Shown here piece after piece: positions 1 through 5,984 of a DNA stretch of 8,082 nt. The notes beneath the pieces were generated by a model, which did no database searches, was not told the origin of the DNA, and saw only the letters and a list, made by a program, of their open reading frames with translations. This stretch comes from Candidatus Dadabacteria bacterium. Lineage in GTDB: Bacteria; Desulfobacterota_D; UBA1144; Nemesobacterales; UBA2774. The DNA lies in contig QIHJ01000062.1 in the NCBI GenBank assembly GCA_003229065.1, positions 1 through 8,082 of the forward strand, read 5' to 3'. The position numbers and the translations under genes are program-made. Each line of letters begins with the position of its first letter. Position 1 is the stretch's first letter.

Positions 1-67
1 ATAACATTTAGAAAGCGGAGCTCAAAACTGTACTGAAAAAGGGAATTTTATAGTATTAAACCGGCTG

Positions 68-1609
68 TTATTTAGTTTCCTCATATCTCGGGAATAGACT
101 CTCTCCCTTCTCCACATGAGAGCCGGCTTCAATGAATCCCCACTCGCGGGCGCGGGACAGATTAACCGAGTTTAGCGGCTCTGACATACCGATTCTCCTC
201 CATAGCTCCTCAGAGGATTGTGGCATATAAGGATATAGAAGAATTGTGACTACACCTATTGATTGAACGATGCTCCATAGCACGGTATTCAGCCTCTCTT
301 CCTTTTTTTCTTTGGCCAGCACCCAGGGGGCCTCTGTATCTACATATTTATTCACGAGTGAAATATAATCCCAAACCGACACAAGAGCTTTATGAAATGC
401 AGTTTCATTCATTGCATTCTCAAATAGCGACACTGCGGATAAAGCGCTGTCTCTTATATTTTCGTCCGATTTTTCGAGTGAGCCGGGACCGGGCACCTTC
501 CCCTCGCAGTACCGCTCGATCATCCCGAGCGTTCGGCTTACGAGGTTACCGAGTGCGTTTGCAAGGTCCCCGTTCACACGTGAGATTATTGCCGAGTGCG
601 AATAATCCCCGTCCTGACCAAACGGGATCTCCCTCAGGAGAAAGTACCTGAATACGTCCGCTCCGAATTCATCCGCAACCTGAAAGGGATCGACCACATT
701 TCCCGTGGATTTGGACATTTTCTCACCTTCGACGGTCCACCACCCGTGCGCGAACACGGTTTTGGGCAACGGGAGCCCCGCCGACATAAGAAACGCCGGC
801 CAGTAGACTGCATGAAACCTGAGTATATCTTTACCGACCAGGTGAATATCCGCAGGCCATATGTCTTCATAAGTCTCCTTATTCCCTGGGAAGCCCGAAG
901 CGGTAAGATAGTTAGTGAGAGCATCGAACCAGACATAGATTACGTGCTCGGGGTTTCCGGGAACGGGTATGCCCCAGCTGAAAGTAGTCCTGCTTATGCT
1001 GAGATCCTTGAGTCCCCCCTCCACAAAACGCACTACCTCGTTCATCCTGTAATCGGGCTTGACGAACTCGGGGTGCTCCTGGTAATGACGCAGCAGAGGC
1101 TCCTGGTACTTGGATAGTTTGAAGAAGTAGCTCTCCTCCTTTACTTTCTCTATTGTAGGTCTTTTCGATTCCGGAAGGCTCAATATCTCCTCAAGCTGTG
1201 TGCCCGTTATAAATGCCTCTTCCCTGACATCGTACCACCCTTCGTATTCGCTCAGGTAAATGTCGCCTGAGTCCTCAATTCTCTTAAAAATTTCCTGTAC
1301 CGCGGTCTTGTGACGTTCTTCCGTGGTCCTTATAAAATCATTATTTGTGATATTAAGCGCTTGTGAGAGCTGCTCGAACCTTTTGACAACTCGGTCGGCA
1401 AGCTCTATAGGTGTCTCGCCCGCGGCTTCAGCAGTCCTTTCGATCTTCTGTCCGTGCTCATCGGTACCAGTAAGAAAAAACACACGCTCACCCCTCTGTC
1501 TTCTATATCTTGCTATAACGTCAGCCGCGATCGTGGTATAAGCATGTCCTATGTGCGGGACATCGTTTACGTAGTAAATAGGGGTTGTTACATAAAATGT
1601 GTTAGACAT
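68..1609 (-). CDS. metG: Methionyl-tRNA synthetase, short form without a zinc knuckle
   Basis: Charges tRNA-Met with methionine in the cytoplasm, using ATP. The 513-residue protein has both class I synthetase signatures: the HIGH motif at residues 19-22 (PHIGHAYTT) and KMSKS at 297-301 (GEKMSKSTGN). The connective-peptide region (about 117-170, ending KEESYFFKLSKY) contains no cysteines, so the zinc-binding knuckle of many MetRS enzymes is missing, as is known for Bacillus-type enzymes. The protein ends just after LFPRYE, so it lacks the C-terminal tRNA-binding (EMAP/Trbp111-like) domain of longer forms. The anticodon-binding helical domain fills roughly residues 340-490. The ATG start is preceded by AAGGAG about nine bases upstream. 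It is the last gene of the tmk-holB-metG cluster, 70 bases after holB. Identification is secure. Confidence 0.97.
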   Translation of the reverse strand: MSNTFYVTTPIYYVNDVPHIGHAYTTIAADVIARYRRQRGERVFFLTGTDEHGQKIERTAEAAGETPIELADRVVKRFEQLSQALNITNNDFIRTTEERHKTAVQEIFKRIEDSGDIYLSEYEGWYDVREEAFITGTQLEEILSLPESKRPTIEKVKEESYFFKLSKYQEPLLRHYQEHPEFVKPDYRMNEVVRFVEGGLKDLSISRTTFSWGIPVPGNPEHVIYVWFDALTNYLTASGFPGNKETYEDIWPADIHLVGKDILRFHAVYWPAFLMSAGLPLPKTVFAHGWWTVEGEKMSKSTGNVVDPFQVADEFGADVFRYFLLREIPFGQDGDYSHSAIISRVNGDLANALGNLVSRTLGMIERYCEGKVPGPGSLEKSDENIRDSALSAVSLFENAMNETAFHKALVSVWDYISLVNKYVDTEAPWVLAKEKKEERLNTVLWSIVQSIGVVTILLYPYMPQSSEELWRRIGMSEPLNSVNLSRAREWGFIEAGSHVEKGESLFPRYEETK

Positions 1610-1616
1610 TAATGCT

Positions 1617-1623
1617 TACTCCT
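1617..1623 (-). promoter_or_regulatory. Ribosome binding site of metG
   Basis: On the minus strand the sequence AAGGAGT lies seven bases before the metG ATG. It is a good Shine-Dalgarno match and supports the start at 1609, directly before the MSNTFYVTTPIYYVN N-terminus expected for this family. Confidence 0.75.
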
Positions 1624-1655
1624 TCGTCAATTCTTTACTACTTCATCTCCGGGCA

Positions 1656-1683
1656 TTTATAAATATCCCTGTGTCCGTCTCAA
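1656..1683 (-). promoter_or_regulatory. Candidate promoter for metG
   Basis: Read on the minus strand: TTGAGA (1678-1683, five of six consensus -35 bases), a 16-base spacer, then TATAAA (1656-1661, five of six -10 bases). The -35 overlaps the holB stop codon. Transcription would begin near 1649, giving a leader of about 40 bases that contains the metG ribosome binding site. This would let metG be transcribed apart from tmk-holB. It is inferred from sequence match only, and AT-rich gaps produce such matches by chance. Confidence 0.35.
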
Positions 1684-2696
1684 TTTCCACCGGGTTTCAT
1701 GGCTAATTGTATAAATAGGTTCTCTAAAGAAAGCCGCTTATTCGCATTCGCATAAAAAATATCGTTCAATGTATGTTGAAGATTTTTATGCCTCTGCAAA
1801 ATATCATCCGTGCTCAGCCACTCCGCAACTCTTTGGCTTTCCTCAATCATATCCGTGTGGGTGAGATAGCTTTTATCGACCCCTATCTTTATCATAATTA
1901 AATCACGGAGCCAGAGTGAGATAAACTCAATTGCGAGCCTTAGTTTCTGAGAATCCTCGGGCGTAGACTCGGTCGGCATGGTATCCGCTAGCTCCATTAT
2001 CTCACTCGCTGAGCGATAATCAAGCGCGGCGATTCTCACGAGCAGGTCCTTTCTCCAATCGATTAATTCCTTATCGAATTTGAGTGCCAAACCAGGACTC
2101 CCCTCCGAAAGCCTGGATGATAATTCGACTTCAGATTCAGACAATTCAGTTTCTTTCTCCAATATTTGAGCTATTTTCTTAATAGGCAAAGGGCTAAAAC
2201 TGACTATCTGACATCTCGAGCGTATGGTTGGCAATAGCACCATAGAGCTGGATGTTAGGAGAATTATGACCGAGTTCGGAGGCGGCTCCTCAAGGGTTTT
2301 GAGGAACGCGTTCTGTGCGCTCCTGTTCATTCTTTCAGATTCGTCTACGATTACGACTTTAAAAACACCTTCAAACGGCTTCAAGAAGAGTTTATCTTCA
2401 ATCCCCTCACGTATCTGATCTACTTTGATGTCATTAACGCCCTCGTACTCAACCAAGGCAACATCGGGGTGTATACCCCTTTCCACTTTCCGGCAAGAGC
2501 CGCAGCCACATTCCTCAGTCATTGAATCCCCTTTGTCAGAGGTACAATTAAGCACCTTTGCGAATTCAATTGCGACGAGCTTCTTCCCCACTCCGTCCGG
2601 TCCAGAGAACAGGTATGCATGTGACACTACGCCCTCTCTAGCTGCCCTCAAAAGTAAACTCTTTTGAAAATCGTGACCGATAATTTTATTAAACAT
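1680..2696 (-). CDS. holB: DNA polymerase III delta-prime subunit (clamp loader)
   Basis: Non-motor subunit of the replicative clamp loader, which opens the sliding clamp and places it on primed DNA. The 338-residue product shows the AAA+ layout. A P-loop lies near residues 31-39 (SGPDGVGKK), with Lys where most ATPases have Ser or Thr. A four-cysteine zinc module follows (C51, C63, C65, C68). A Walker B-like strand sits at 114-119 (VVIVDE), LEEP at 135-138, and the SRC motif at 160-162 (TIRSRCQ). The imperfect P-loop fits the delta-prime subunit, which in E. coli does not hydrolyse ATP. The C-terminal half is helical and less conserved. The ATG lies 17 bases after the tmk stop and has no clear Shine-Dalgarno sequence, which suggests translation coupled to tmk. 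A DnaX-type tau/gamma subunit is unlikely given the length and gene context. Confidence 0.93.
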   Translation of the reverse strand: MFNKIIGHDFQKSLLLRAAREGVVSHAYLFSGPDGVGKKLVAIEFAKVLNCTSDKGDSMTEECGCGSCRKVERGIHPDVALVEYEGVNDIKVDQIREGIEDKLFLKPFEGVFKVVIVDESERMNRSAQNAFLKTLEEPPPNSVIILLTSSSMVLLPTIRSRCQIVSFSPLPIKKIAQILEKETELSESEVELSSRLSEGSPGLALKFDKELIDWRKDLLVRIAALDYRSASEIMELADTMPTESTPEDSQKLRLAIEFISLWLRDLIMIKIGVDKSYLTHTDMIEESQRVAEWLSTDDILQRHKNLQHTLNDIFYANANKRLSLENLFIQLAMKPGGN

Positions 2697-2713
2697 GACT
2701 GACTTTGTATAAA

Positions 2714-3325
2714 TTAGCTGAGACGCGAAAGGACGATACTTTTAATATCCCCGTGTATATCCTCTACACTGCGGTCGGCGTTTATTTTTATTATCCTCTC
2801 GGGCTCTCTTCTTGCAACGACCATATAGCCCTGACGTATCAACTCATGGAACTCGAGCGGCTCTTCATCCATTTTAGTAATATCTCCCCTTCCCCTGAGC
2901 CTGGAAAGACCCTTTCTCACCGGAAGGTTCAGTAGAAATGTTAGCTCCGGAACCGTTCCCAGAGTAGAGGCTTTTGCAGCTTTATTTACAAACCTCATGT
3001 CGAGCCTTCTGCCGTACCCCTGATACACAACCGTAGAATCGAAATATCTGTCACAGATAACTATCTTCCCGTCCTTGAGACAGGGCGATATAAAGTCCTT
3101 TACGTGCTGAGCCCTATCCGCGCAAAAGAGACATAATTCCGAAACCGGGTCAAGCTCAACCTCTCTTTCCTCAAGTATCAGGGTTCTGATCAGCTCTCCC
3201 AGGCGTCCCCAGCCCGGTTCTCTGGTTAATACTGCGTCGTACCCGTGCGCCGCAAGAAACTCGTGGAGAAGCTTTGCCTGAGTGCTCTTCCCGCACCCTT
3301 CTATACCTTCAAATGTTATAAGCAT
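2714..3325 (-). CDS. tmk: Thymidylate kinase
   Basis: Phosphorylates dTMP to dTDP with ATP, an essential step of dTTP synthesis in the cytoplasm. At 203 residues it has the usual length. The P-loop is at residues 7-15 (GIEGCGKST) and the TREPG substrate loop at 35-39. The DRY motif is at 92-94 within DRYFDSTVVYQGYGR, followed by an arginine-rich LID segment near 141-148 (SRLRGRGD). One oddity is that TREPG is followed by W-G, where the family usually has G-T (TREPGGT). The ATG has no recognisable Shine-Dalgarno sequence and lies beside a short palindrome and direct repeat. The gene sits 90 bases after the pseudouridine synthase and 17 bases before holB. Its pairing with holB is a widespread bacterial arrangement. 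Confidence 0.96.
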   Translation of the reverse strand: MLITFEGIEGCGKSTQAKLLHEFLAAHGYDAVLTREPGWGRLGELIRTLILEEREVELDPVSELCLFCADRAQHVKDFISPCLKDGKIVICDRYFDSTVVYQGYGRRLDMRFVNKAAKASTLGTVPELTFLLNLPVRKGLSRLRGRGDITKMDEEPLEFHELIRQGYMVVARREPERIIKINADRSVEDIHGDIKSIVLSRLS

Positions 3326-3348
3326 ATTTGCAAATGTAAAAGCATATT
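3320..3348. repeat. 9-bp direct repeat and 10-bp palindrome at the tmk start
   Basis: AAGCATATT occurs at 3320-3328 and again at 3340-3348, exactly 20 bases apart. The first copy contains the tmk start codon on the minus strand (AATATGCTT). The perfect palindrome ATTTGCAAAT (3326-3335) lies between them, directly upstream of the ATG. The second copy supplies another ATG (3343-3345), but it is out of frame with tmk. The repeat is visible in the sequence, but any regulatory role is speculation. Confidence 0.6.
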
Positions 3349-3368
3349 AGGAAGTACCCGACCTCTGG

Positions 3369-3398
3369 ATTATGACCGGATAGAATACCGTGTGTCTA
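3369..3398 (-). promoter_or_regulatory. Candidate promoter for tmk-holB(-metG)
   Basis: On the minus strand: TAGACA (3393-3398, five of six -35 bases), an 18-base spacer, then CATAAT (3369-3374, five of six -10 bases). It lies in the 90-base gap after the pseudouridine synthase gene. The predicted start near 3362 would give a leader of about 36 bases before the tmk ATG. It would separate the replication and translation genes from the gene upstream. Support is by consensus match and position only. Confidence 0.4.
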
Positions 3399-3415
3399 GT
3401 ACGGACTCAAGAGAG

Positions 3416-4171
3416 TCACTCGGAGGACCCAAGAGAAGGTTGCGAGAAAGAAAGCCCGAGCGCCTGATTAAGCCGCTCTATCTCGTGAGCTTTAAGCTCC
3501 CTCCACTTACCCCTTTGCAGCCCGCCCAAATTTATCGGTCCTACGGATATCCTGTGAAGCTTTTGCACGACGTGTCCGAACTCCTTAAAAAACCTTTTAA
3601 CCAAGTGGTTCCTGCCCTCATGAAATGAGATTTCTAAAACGCTTAGCTCGCTTTCGCTCTTGATAATCTTAATTGAATCGGGTTTCACGAAACCGTCTTC
3701 GAGCTCCGCACCTTCACTCATTCTAAGGGTTTTCTCTGTTGTGATTTTCCCCTTTACTGAGGCACGGTAAAGTTTTGAAAGCTCGTACCGGGGATGGTGA
3801 ATCCTGTTTGCCAGCTCCCCGTCGTTAGTCAGGATCAGAAGCCCTTCCACGTCATAATCAAGCCGCCCTACCGGATAAACCCTCTCTGGTATATCAGAAA
3901 TAAGTTCCTGTATGGTCTTTTTATCGTCCTCTCCCTCACCAATCGCCGTAATATATAGCTTCGGCTTATTGAGTATCAAGTATCTCTTTCTTTCGGGTTT
4001 AACAACCCTGCCCTGAAGCTCGACCGTATCCTTTTCAGTGTCTATACTAACCCCGAGCTCATCGAGAGTTTCCCCATTCACACTGACCTGCCCGCTCTTA
4101 ATAAGCTCGTCCGCTTTGCGCCTCGATGCTGCTCCGCACTGAGATAAATATCTATTCAGTCTAACCTTCAA
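3416..4171 (-). CDS. rluB: RsuA/RluB-family rRNA pseudouridine synthase
   Basis: Isomerises a specific uridine in ribosomal RNA to pseudouridine during ribosome assembly. The 251-residue protein starts with an S4 RNA-binding domain (about residues 2-58, with LNRYLSQCGAASRRKADELI). The catalytic domain has NKP at 68-70, the active-site motif GRLDYDVEGLL (102-112, catalytic Asp105) and EGRNH at 185-189. The C-terminal segment (HRISVGPINLGGLQRGKWREL) matches the RluB branch, whose E. coli member modifies 23S U2605. RsuA, RluE or RluF activity cannot be excluded by eye. The start is TTG: an in-frame TGA lies three codons upstream, and the S4 domain begins at the next residues, so no other start fits. 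AGGTGA lies six bases before it. It is the first gene of the minus-strand cluster. The family call is firm, the target nucleotide less so. Confidence 0.88.
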   Translation of the reverse strand: MKVRLNRYLSQCGAASRRKADELIKSGQVSVNGETLDELGVSIDTEKDTVELQGRVVKPERKRYLILNKPKLYITAIGEGEDDKKTIQELISDIPERVYPVGRLDYDVEGLLILTNDGELANRIHHPRYELSKLYRASVKGKITTEKTLRMSEGAELEDGFVKPDSIKIIKSESELSVLEISFHEGRNHLVKRFFKEFGHVVQKLHRISVGPINLGGLQRGKWRELKAHEIERLNQALGLSFSQPSLGSSE

Positions 4172-4177
4172 GCCGTT

Positions 4178-4183
4178 TCACCT
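4178..4183 (-). promoter_or_regulatory. Ribosome binding site that fixes the TTG start of rluB
   Basis: Minus-strand AGGTGA lies six bases before TTG (4169-4171). Its last three bases are also the in-frame TGA that rules out any start further upstream. This makes TTG the only start that keeps the complete S4 domain. Confidence 0.6.
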
Positions 4184-4268
4184 GTTCTCCAACTCAAGGA
4201 GAAGCTAAAAGTCAATTCGGGATGCTTCAAATATGAAAAGAAATCTATCATTAAACCTGAAACCAAGG

Positions 4269-4631
4269 CTACTTGGACCTTGTGAAAAGCGCCTCTCTTT
4301 TCGCCCAATAGGTTACGTTTTCACCCCTTATGCCGAACTTCACAAAACCCGAGCTCTTGTCAACCATAAACGCTTTTTTATTTGCCCTGAGCACCTTACA
4401 GCGCTTAGGGTCATCCATAAGCTGCTTCGCCAGCTGCGCTTCACCTCTGTCTATAAATTCATAATATTTCTCTACATCCACCCTCTTAAAGCAAGCTATA
4501 TAACCCGCCTCGGTAAAACATTCCTTATGCTGAAAATCACAAGTGGATTTCACCGAATAAGCGCTCTCCAGGGGTAAAACCGCAAAAGTAAGTAATATGA
4601 GCACAAACAAATACTTTCCTATTCCATACAT
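4269..4631 (-). CDS. Small exported four-cysteine protein of unknown function
   Basis: I do not recognise this gene with certainty. The 120-residue product begins with a signal peptide: GIGKYLFVLILLTFAVLPLE, then a likely cleavage after AYS near residue 26. The mature chain of about 94 residues has four cysteines (31, 38, 47 and 78), an even number that could form two disulfides outside the cytoplasm. The second half contains C-K-V-L, then K-A-F-M-V-D, then G-F-V-K-F-G-I-R-G and Y-W-A-K-R-E-A-L. This weakly resembles small SH3-like domains of secreted proteins (a strand-rich pattern of the type GxxVxV...VKVR...YWTxxEAL); the resemblance is an inference. The ATG has a good AAGGAG seven bases upstream. 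It follows the DUF4412-like gene by 35 bases on the same strand, so the two are probably co-transcribed and may act together in the periplasm. Confidence 0.8.
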   Translation of the reverse strand: MYGIGKYLFVLILLTFAVLPLESAYSVKSTCDFQHKECFTEAGYIACFKRVDVEKYYEFIDRGEAQLAKQLMDDPKRCKVLRANKKAFMVDKSSGFVKFGIRGENVTYWAKREALFTRSK

Positions 4632-4666
4632 TCTTTCTCTCCTTAATTGCGTTTATCCGTATATAA

Positions 4667-5488
4667 CTATTGTCCCATATCGAATGTCTGGAGGCTATAT
4701 CCCGGAGGCGGCTCGAATACGGACGGATCTACCGTCTCTTCTTTTGATGAAACCAGATTCGATTCACCAACTTCCTCATCTTGTGCGTAAATAATAGTCT
4801 GCACCGGAAACCCGTCGAGCTTACGCAGCTGCTTAAACATATTCCTCTCATTTTGAACCCCGGGGCCTGCAATACTGCTTGAGCTCGAGAATCTCTCGGC
4901 CATCTTGTCCATAAAATCCCCCATCCCGAGCATCGCGCTTTTCATTTCATCACCTCCGTCAATCTTAGACCAAGGAGCAACACAGTGCTGCATAATCTTT
5001 ACTTCACCCTTATAAACATCATACTTCGTGCATGTATAATCCCCTACTTTAGCACTTCCCACTTTCTTTATCTGAGGCTCTTGAACCTCTCCCCCTGCCA
5101 TTCCGGGCATTCTTTCCTTCATCATCTTTTTAACCATTTCCCTCTTTTCAGGCGGTACGTCTTTAAGGGCCTCTTCCATCTGGCTCATCACCTGATCCAT
5201 TCTGGAGCCCAGTGCTTCCATTGCAGCCTCATCGAGCACTATATATGATTTATCCTCATGGTTAATCATTATCAATTTACCCTGGTCGCCACTGAAAACC
5301 ATCGAGCCTTCCGGCACATCCCCTGCTTTATAGTAGTCAAGCCTTATATTCTGCCCTTTCACCTTACCTTCAGAGCGTCCCGTAGTCCCCGTACCAGGCT
5401 CTTTCTGATCCATATCGAACACTACATCCCCGTATGAATTGATTGCGAAAAATACCGCTAATACTAATGCCGCAATAGTTCTAAGCAT
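4667..5488 (-). CDS. Exported methionine-rich DUF4412-like protein
   Basis: Function unknown. The 273-residue product starts with a signal peptide (MLRTIAALVLAVFFAINSYG, probable cleavage after residue 20), so it is expected in the periplasm or outer envelope. No lipobox cysteine follows, so it is not an obvious lipoprotein. The mature part resembles the DUF4412 family: an early beta-rich segment (VVFDMDQK, then GRSEGKVKGQNIRLDYY, MVFSGDQGKLIMINHEDKSY), a helical insert, then strands ending in VFEPPPGYSLQTF. This layout recalls LolA-like folds, which is an inference. Two cysteines (153 and 169) could pair. The insert at about 90-200 is very rich in methionine: 9 of the protein's 21 Met lie at 90-130 and 5 at 182-196. 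The ATG is preceded by an excellent GAGGAGG. It is transcribed divergently from nuoA and probably together with the small cysteine protein downstream. Confidence 0.82.
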   Translation of the reverse strand: MLRTIAALVLAVFFAINSYGDVVFDMDQKEPGTGTTGRSEGKVKGQNIRLDYYKAGDVPEGSMVFSGDQGKLIMINHEDKSYIVLDEAAMEALGSRMDQVMSQMEEALKDVPPEKREMVKKMMKERMPGMAGGEVQEPQIKKVGSAKVGDYTCTKYDVYKGEVKIMQHCVAPWSKIDGGDEMKSAMLGMGDFMDKMAERFSSSSSIAGPGVQNERNMFKQLRKLDGFPVQTIIYAQDEEVGESNLVSSKEETVDPSVFEPPPGYSLQTFDMGQ

Positions 5489-5494
5489 TAAACG

Positions 5495-5501
5495 CCTCCT
5501 C
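5495..5501 (-). promoter_or_regulatory. Strong ribosome binding site of the DUF4412-like gene
   Basis: Minus-strand GAGGAGG lies six bases before the ATG at 5486-5488. It is the best Shine-Dalgarno sequence in the window and suggests efficient translation of this exported protein. Confidence 0.8.
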
Positions 5502-5593
5502 AGAAATTTTAAATAAATTCTAACATAAAGATTACGAAAAGCACTCTCGATTCCAGATACGATGCGGGCGCAGCGGAGCTTAATTCGCAGTTC

Positions 5594-5621
5594 TTGACAA
5601 TTTATTCACAGCACTTAACAT
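5594..5621 (+). promoter_or_regulatory. Candidate nuo operon promoter, placed for a leaderless mRNA
   Basis: A perfect -35 hexamer TTGACA (5594-5599) is followed by a 16-base spacer and TAACAT (5616-5621), which keeps the key T, A and final T of the -10. An alternative -10 is CATAAT (5619-5624), with a long 19-base spacer. From either, transcription would start at about the GTG start codon of nuoA (5628). No Shine-Dalgarno sequence precedes that codon. The spacing TAnnnT, six bases, then start codon is the pattern known for leaderless genes in, for example, Deinococcus. The promoter call rests on consensus match, and the leaderless reading is an inference. Confidence 0.5.
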
Positions 5622-5627
5622 AATGCT

Positions 5628-5984
5628 GTGCTCAATCAATATATCCCGATTTTACTCATATTAATTCTATCTATCGGGCTTGCGGCGGCGATGCTTGGAT
5701 TGTCCTCTATGCTGGGTCCCAAACGCGCGGCAAAGGGCAAGCTATCGCCCTATGAGTCCGGTATACTACCCACGGGAGACACCAGAGGTAAGTTCTCTAT
5801 AAAATACTATATGGTAGGAGCGCTTTTTATACTCTTTGACATCGAATTGGTATTCCTTTTTGCCTGGGCTGTGGTATTTAAAGACCTCGGGATGCTTGCC
5901 TTTATAGAAATCATAGTATTTTTGATTGTAATAATGGGCGGATACTTCTATGTAATTAAAAAAGGAGCGCTCGAATGGGAGTAA
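5628..5984 (+). CDS. nuoA: NADH-quinone oxidoreductase subunit A
   Basis: Small membrane subunit of respiratory complex I, located where the membrane arm meets the quinone-reducing arm. The 118-residue protein has three predicted membrane helices (about 6-28, 60-83 and 88-110). The family motif PYESG is at 41-45 in the loop after helix 1. The acidic FDIE motif (70-73) sits inside helix 2, within [21 protein letters not shown]. The start is GTG: an in-frame TAA lies four codons upstream and there is no in-frame ATG before the first helix. No ribosome binding site is visible, and a promoter lies immediately upstream. Its last ten bases overlap nuoB. It is the first gene of the nuoABCD series, divergent from the DUF4412-like gene across a 139-base gap. 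Confidence 0.95.
   Translation: MLNQYIPILLILILSIGLAAAMLGLSSMLGPKRAAKGKLSPYESGILPTGDTRGKFSIKYYMVGALFILFDIELVFLFAWAVVFKDLGMLAFIEIIVFLIVIMGGYFYVIKKGALEWE
5962..5967 (+). promoter_or_regulatory. Ribosome binding site of nuoB inside nuoA
   Basis: AAGGAG lies seven bases before the nuoB ATG and within the last codons of nuoA. It supports the start at 5975 and the ten-base overlap between the two genes. Confidence 0.7.

Noticed and set aside
1..67. Start of another minus-strand gene or a terminator after metG
   Set aside because: An ATG at 5-7 lies at the very edge with no ribosome binding site and too little sequence to judge; no stem-loop plus T run is visible.
596..1117. 173-codon open frame on the plus strand within metG
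   Set aside because: It lies opposite a secure metG coding sequence, its protein resembles no family I know, and it has no supporting ribosome binding site.
3245..3628. 127-codon plus-strand frame across the tmk/rluB junction
   Set aside because: Overlaps two well-identified genes on the other strand and has low-complexity, non-family sequence; it is a shadow frame.
4172..4268. Promoter for the rluB gene
   Set aside because: TTGACT, TTTAAT and CATATT each occur in the 97-base gap, but no pair has usable spacing.
4263..4276. Hairpin CCAAG-TAGC-CTTGG at the stop codon of the small cysteine protein, as a terminator
   Set aside because: The stem is only five base pairs and is followed on the minus strand by TTTCAGGTTT rather than a run of T, so it is too weak to call.
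5517..5522. TAGAAT -10 box for the DUF4412-like gene
   Set aside because: Good -10 match on the minus strand, but no acceptable -35 at 16-18 bases; kept out of the feature list.
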